In this document: in pieces, positions 62,801 through 64,000 of the stretch
Numbering within the stretch: the first letter of the stretch is position 1
Layout: every line of letters starts with the position of its first letter
Source of the DNA: Glossina fuscipes
Taxonomy: Eukaryota > Arthropoda > Insecta > Diptera > Glossinidae
Direction: 5' to 3'
Assembly (NCBI RefSeq): GCF_014805625.2
Contig: NW_023998426.1
Span: 222,401 to 286,400 of the forward strand
DNA length: 64,000 nucleotides
Notes under the pieces: generated by a model
The model's input: only the letters and a program-made list of their open reading frames with translations
Database searches by the model: none
Told to the model about the DNA's origin: nothing
Program-made: the position numbers and the translations under genes

Positions 62801-64000
62801 AGACTCCCCAAGGAGGAGTCTCCCTTTGTCGAGGAAGGCAGATATGACAACGCCGAATATTATCGGTATATTCATTTCGCTAGAACGCTTGCAACACTAA
62901 GAAAGTAGCTTCAGAGACTCCAAAAAGTATATATATAAATCTTTGATCAGCATCTAATCCTGAATCGATTTAAGCATGCCCGTCGTTCATCTGTGCGATG
63001 TCCTTTGTAAATATTCTCCTAGCTGCAAAAATGCAGTTATCATCTTCAGTTTTTTCAATACTTTTATAATGCATAGAAGCAAGCTTCAAAAACCCGCCAT
63101 AGCACCTATATTCTTAGTCAGTGTCACGTTCAGAATGCAAGTAAGCACGGGTGTCTGTTCATCTTCCGGTCTGCTCAACTATGTAGTATCTGTGGAACAA
63201 TGAAACGTTTGCAAACACAAATGGGCCAAAGGGCACACCTGCAACCCAACAACGCATATACAACAAGGTGCAAAGTGCGAACTACTCTTCTTTTCCTGTG
63301 TCCTGCTTGTTACTCATAAAATAGAGAAAATCAACTGCGCCCATCCCACATCCCACAATAGTTTTAGCTTTTTTCATTTTTTTTTTTTTTTTTTTTTGTT
63401 ACCTTTTAATGCGTTTTGGATTGTTACGTAAGAACATTTTAATTTAATATTTTCAGTCAAGAACTACTGCAAGAGAGTAATTCGTATGCGGAAGATATGA
63501 CCACAGCTGAATTATTAAAAATAAGAAATATGTATCAACAAGAGGCGAGCGTACCGAAATCGGTAAGACAAAGTCTGCGATTTTAAAGAAATATATTTTT
63601 ATAACTAACTCGCACCAATTTACTTACGTAGATTTTACCAATTAACGAGGACTGTGAAAATTGGCACACCATCTCAAACCGTATGGCTCAAAACGCTCGC
63701 GATCTTTGCGAGCAATTACGCCTAATCTTAGAGCCCACAAAGTGTACGCGTTTGAAAGGTGATTATCGCACGGGGCGTCGCATAAATATGAAGAAAATTA
63801 TACCGTATATAGCGTCGCAATTTCGCAAAGATAAAATCTGGTTAAGGCGTACTAAACCCGCCCAACGTGATTATAAAATTACTATCGCCATCGATGATTC
63901 CAAATCAATGCATCATAACAATTCGAAAATGTTGACATTAGAAGCGATATCTTTAGTTGCGCAAGCGTTAACTTTATTAGAAAGTGGACGTTTAAGTGTT
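41894..64000 (+). CDS. MDN1: Midasin (MDN1/Rea1), dynein-like AAA+ ATPase of 60S ribosome maturation; 3' end outside window
   Basis: Twelve exons join in phase to 5,432 codons before the window ends: 41894-42007, 42082-42314, 42368-43304, 43357-43520, 43578-48885, 48951-49116, 50185-52004, 53213-59701, 61084-61210, 61272-61734, 63457-63562 and 63632-64000 (partial). All introns are GT-AG. Layout: a short N-terminal domain; six linked AAA+ modules (Walker A near residues 314, 753, 1159, 1465, 1819 and 2216); a long helical linker from about 2500 to 4600; an Asp/Glu-rich segment (about 4670-5274); and the MIDAS domain (DDSKS near 5396), which is cut off. Midasin works in the nucleolus and nucleoplasm, pulling assembly factors (Ytm1/WDR12, Rsa4/NLE) off pre-60S particles; its MIDAS domain grips their UBL domains. 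Length so far fits the family (about 4,900-5,600). Exon 4's donor (AG|GTTCGA) is weak, but only it keeps phase with exon 5. The coding frame is intact, so the gene is probably functional. Confidence 0.97.
42368..43520 (+). CDS. MDN1: MDN1 exons 3-4: N-terminal domain and AAA1
   Basis: Exon 3 carries the AAA1 Walker A (GPVGCGKTTLVEYLAR, near 42959). After a 52-bp intron, exon 4 (43357-43520) holds the AAA1 Walker B (WLLLEDLDSA), where the usual DE is ED. An acidic insert (about 43043-43100, 'VEENDEENTFDEK') follows the AAA1 Walker A. Confidence 0.9.
43578..48885 (+). CDS. MDN1: MDN1 exon 5: AAA2 to AAA6 Walker A
   Basis: One 5.3-kb exon encodes four complete AAA+ modules and starts the sixth. 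Walker A: GETGVGKTSS (AAA2), GPTSAGKTSL (AAA3), GPTGCGKTTV (AAA4), GPPGVGKTSI (AAA5), GPTDAGKTKV (AAA6). Walker B: WVLLDEINLA (AAA2), WIILDELNLA (AAA3), YFMADEISLA (AAA4), WILLDELNLA (AAA5). Sensor-region motifs such as 'FACMNPNTDVGKK' and 'FATQNPPGLYGGR' follow each Walker B, with 'NRF' arginine-finger-type motifs after them. AAA2-AAA5 keep all ATPase residues. Confidence 0.95.
48951..52004 (+). CDS. MDN1: MDN1 exons 6-7: remainder of AAA6 and start of the linker
   Basis: Exon 6 (48951-49116) and exon 7 (50185-52004) are separated by a 1,068-bp intron holding a dispersed repeat. Exon 7 has the AAA6 Walker B equivalent 'HLALEHVNLCSSAVLDRLNP', in which the usual DE is replaced by EH, and 'LSRAMRNRCIEL' as its NR motif. 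AAA6 is therefore probably a poor or inactive ATPase. Helical linker sequence follows. Confidence 0.92.
49475..49845 (-). repeat. Short-form dispersed repeat in MDN1 intron 6
   Basis: Plus-strand landmarks: 'gagaaggggtcgataaattg', 'atccgatccaaaccatattc', 'aatagctttcatcctagggg', 'acaccaaaatatctcaaata', 'gcatgttgcacatatccaga', 'accataagtgatttgggg'. It fills about a third of the intron. Confidence 0.6.
52040..52290 (-). repeat. Short-form dispersed repeat in MDN1 intron 7 (first of an inverted pair)
   Basis: Plus-strand landmarks: 'ggtccatgattaaataccct', 'gggaagcagtcgaaactgtg', 'gttgcatccgaatcattatc', 'aacaaatttcatcaaattat', 'agacagacggacaagcttag', 'atcgactcagaaactgattc'. The right terminus is missing. 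Confidence 0.6.
52650..53000 (+). repeat. Short-form dispersed repeat in MDN1 intron 7 (second of an inverted pair)
   Basis: Landmarks: 'gtacgccacttgcgattcaa', 'ggtttgtgcggatatatgca', 'acatccagaagaacttgaca', 'gttcaacctacaggccgcaa', 'gatattttgataaaatttgg', 'ggatgggcgctattgaaaat', 'gccgcaccccactataacg'. Opposite in orientation to the copy about 360 bp upstream in the same intron. Confidence 0.65.
53213..59701 (+). CDS. MDN1: MDN1 exon 8: linker and first part of the acidic domain
   Basis: A 6.5-kb exon of 2,163 codons. To about 58,450 it is helical, Leu/Lys/Glu-rich linker without catalytic motifs. From about 58,480 to 59,701 it is strongly acidic, with runs of Glu and Asp mixed with Lys, Gln and Asn. 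This is the flexible tether that lets the MIDAS domain reach the ring of AAA modules. Confidence 0.95.
60130..60760 (-). mobile_element. Mariner transposon relic in MDN1 intron 8
   Basis: On the minus strand, the stretch from about 60,360 down to 60,150 gives transposase C-terminal pieces: 'YSPDLAASDWDLFGSMQ' (the SPDL.P.D region containing the third catalytic-Asp neighbourhood), then 'KFLSEDVNYP', and a run matching a 'LPDKW..TIDNDNGYFDY' end. Stops and frameshifts break it. Upstream (60,440-60,760) the sequence has no clear transposase, so the outer limit is uncertain. It lies antisense to MDN1. Confidence 0.6.
61084..61734 (+). CDS. MDN1: MDN1 exons 9-10: end of the acidic domain
   Basis: Exon 9 (61084-61210) and exon 10 (61272-61734) continue the acidic segment in phase (junction G|GC, 'TLGEAEKNK'). 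Exon 10 donor: CAA|GTAAGT. Composition matches the end of exon 8, supporting the join across the 1.4-kb intron 8. Confidence 0.88.
62040..62880. other. GC-richer, unclassified insert in MDN1 intron 10
   Basis: Intron 10 is 1,722 bp, the largest of MDN1. Its middle is clearly richer in G and C than the flanks and contains a 151-codon open frame on the minus strand (62458-62003) and an 87-codon frame on the plus strand (62492-62755). Neither has a motif I recognise. The change in composition suggests a transposed or recently arrived segment, but no terminal repeats or target duplications were identified. Confidence 0.35.
63457..64000 (+). CDS. MDN1: MDN1 exons 11-12: start of the MIDAS domain, truncated by window end
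   Basis: Exon 11 (63457-63562) and exon 12 (from 63632) read into 'GDYRTGRRINMKKIIPYIAS', 'KIWLRRTKP' and 'YKITIAIDDSKSM', the metal-ion-dependent adhesion site (DxSxS). About 150 more residues are expected beyond 64,000. Confidence 0.93.

Overview
The window looks like nuclear DNA of a higher (brachyceran) fly. It is AT-rich, has short GT-AG introns in protein genes, is dense in microsatellites, and carries many decayed mariner transposons. A tsetse- or house-fly-like genome is plausible, but the species is an inference. No bacterial or viral region was recognised, and no tRNA or rRNA gene.

Layout. (1) 1-3,812: a long copy of a dispersed repeat, then a three-exon, secreted C-type lysozyme-like gene (2488-3780, +) whose catalytic Asp position is Lys. 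(2) 3,813-38,997: about 35 kb with no protein gene I can support. AT-rich microsatellite islands alternate with copies of one dispersed repeat family (long form about 0.87 kb, short form about 0.3-0.4 kb with short inverted ends). There are also four dead mariner relics, a 72-bp tandem array with built-in hairpins, a 24-bp minisatellite and a decayed larger tandem array. (3) 38,998-40,588: a complete five-exon DMAP1 gene on the minus strand. (4) 40,589-41,893: the divergent intergenic region, holding one unexplained protein-like exon. (5) 41,894-64,000: midasin (MDN1/Rea1) on the plus strand, reconstructed as 12 in-frame exons (5,432 codons) and cut by the window edge inside the C-terminal MIDAS domain. 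Its larger introns hold repeat copies, a mariner relic and an unclassified, GC-richer insert.

Function. DMAP1 (Tip60/NuA4 and SWR1-type chromatin remodelling) and midasin (60S ribosome maturation) are housekeeping genes transcribed away from each other. The lysozyme-like gene lies far off and is unrelated. I found no clear new multi-gene system. The most unusual items are the lysozyme-like protein lacking its catalytic Asp, the dispersed repeat family with its inverted pair inside an MDN1 intron, the hairpin tandem array, and the unexplained exon next to MDN1. All exon boundaries come from reading splice signals and phase by eye; none has transcript support here.
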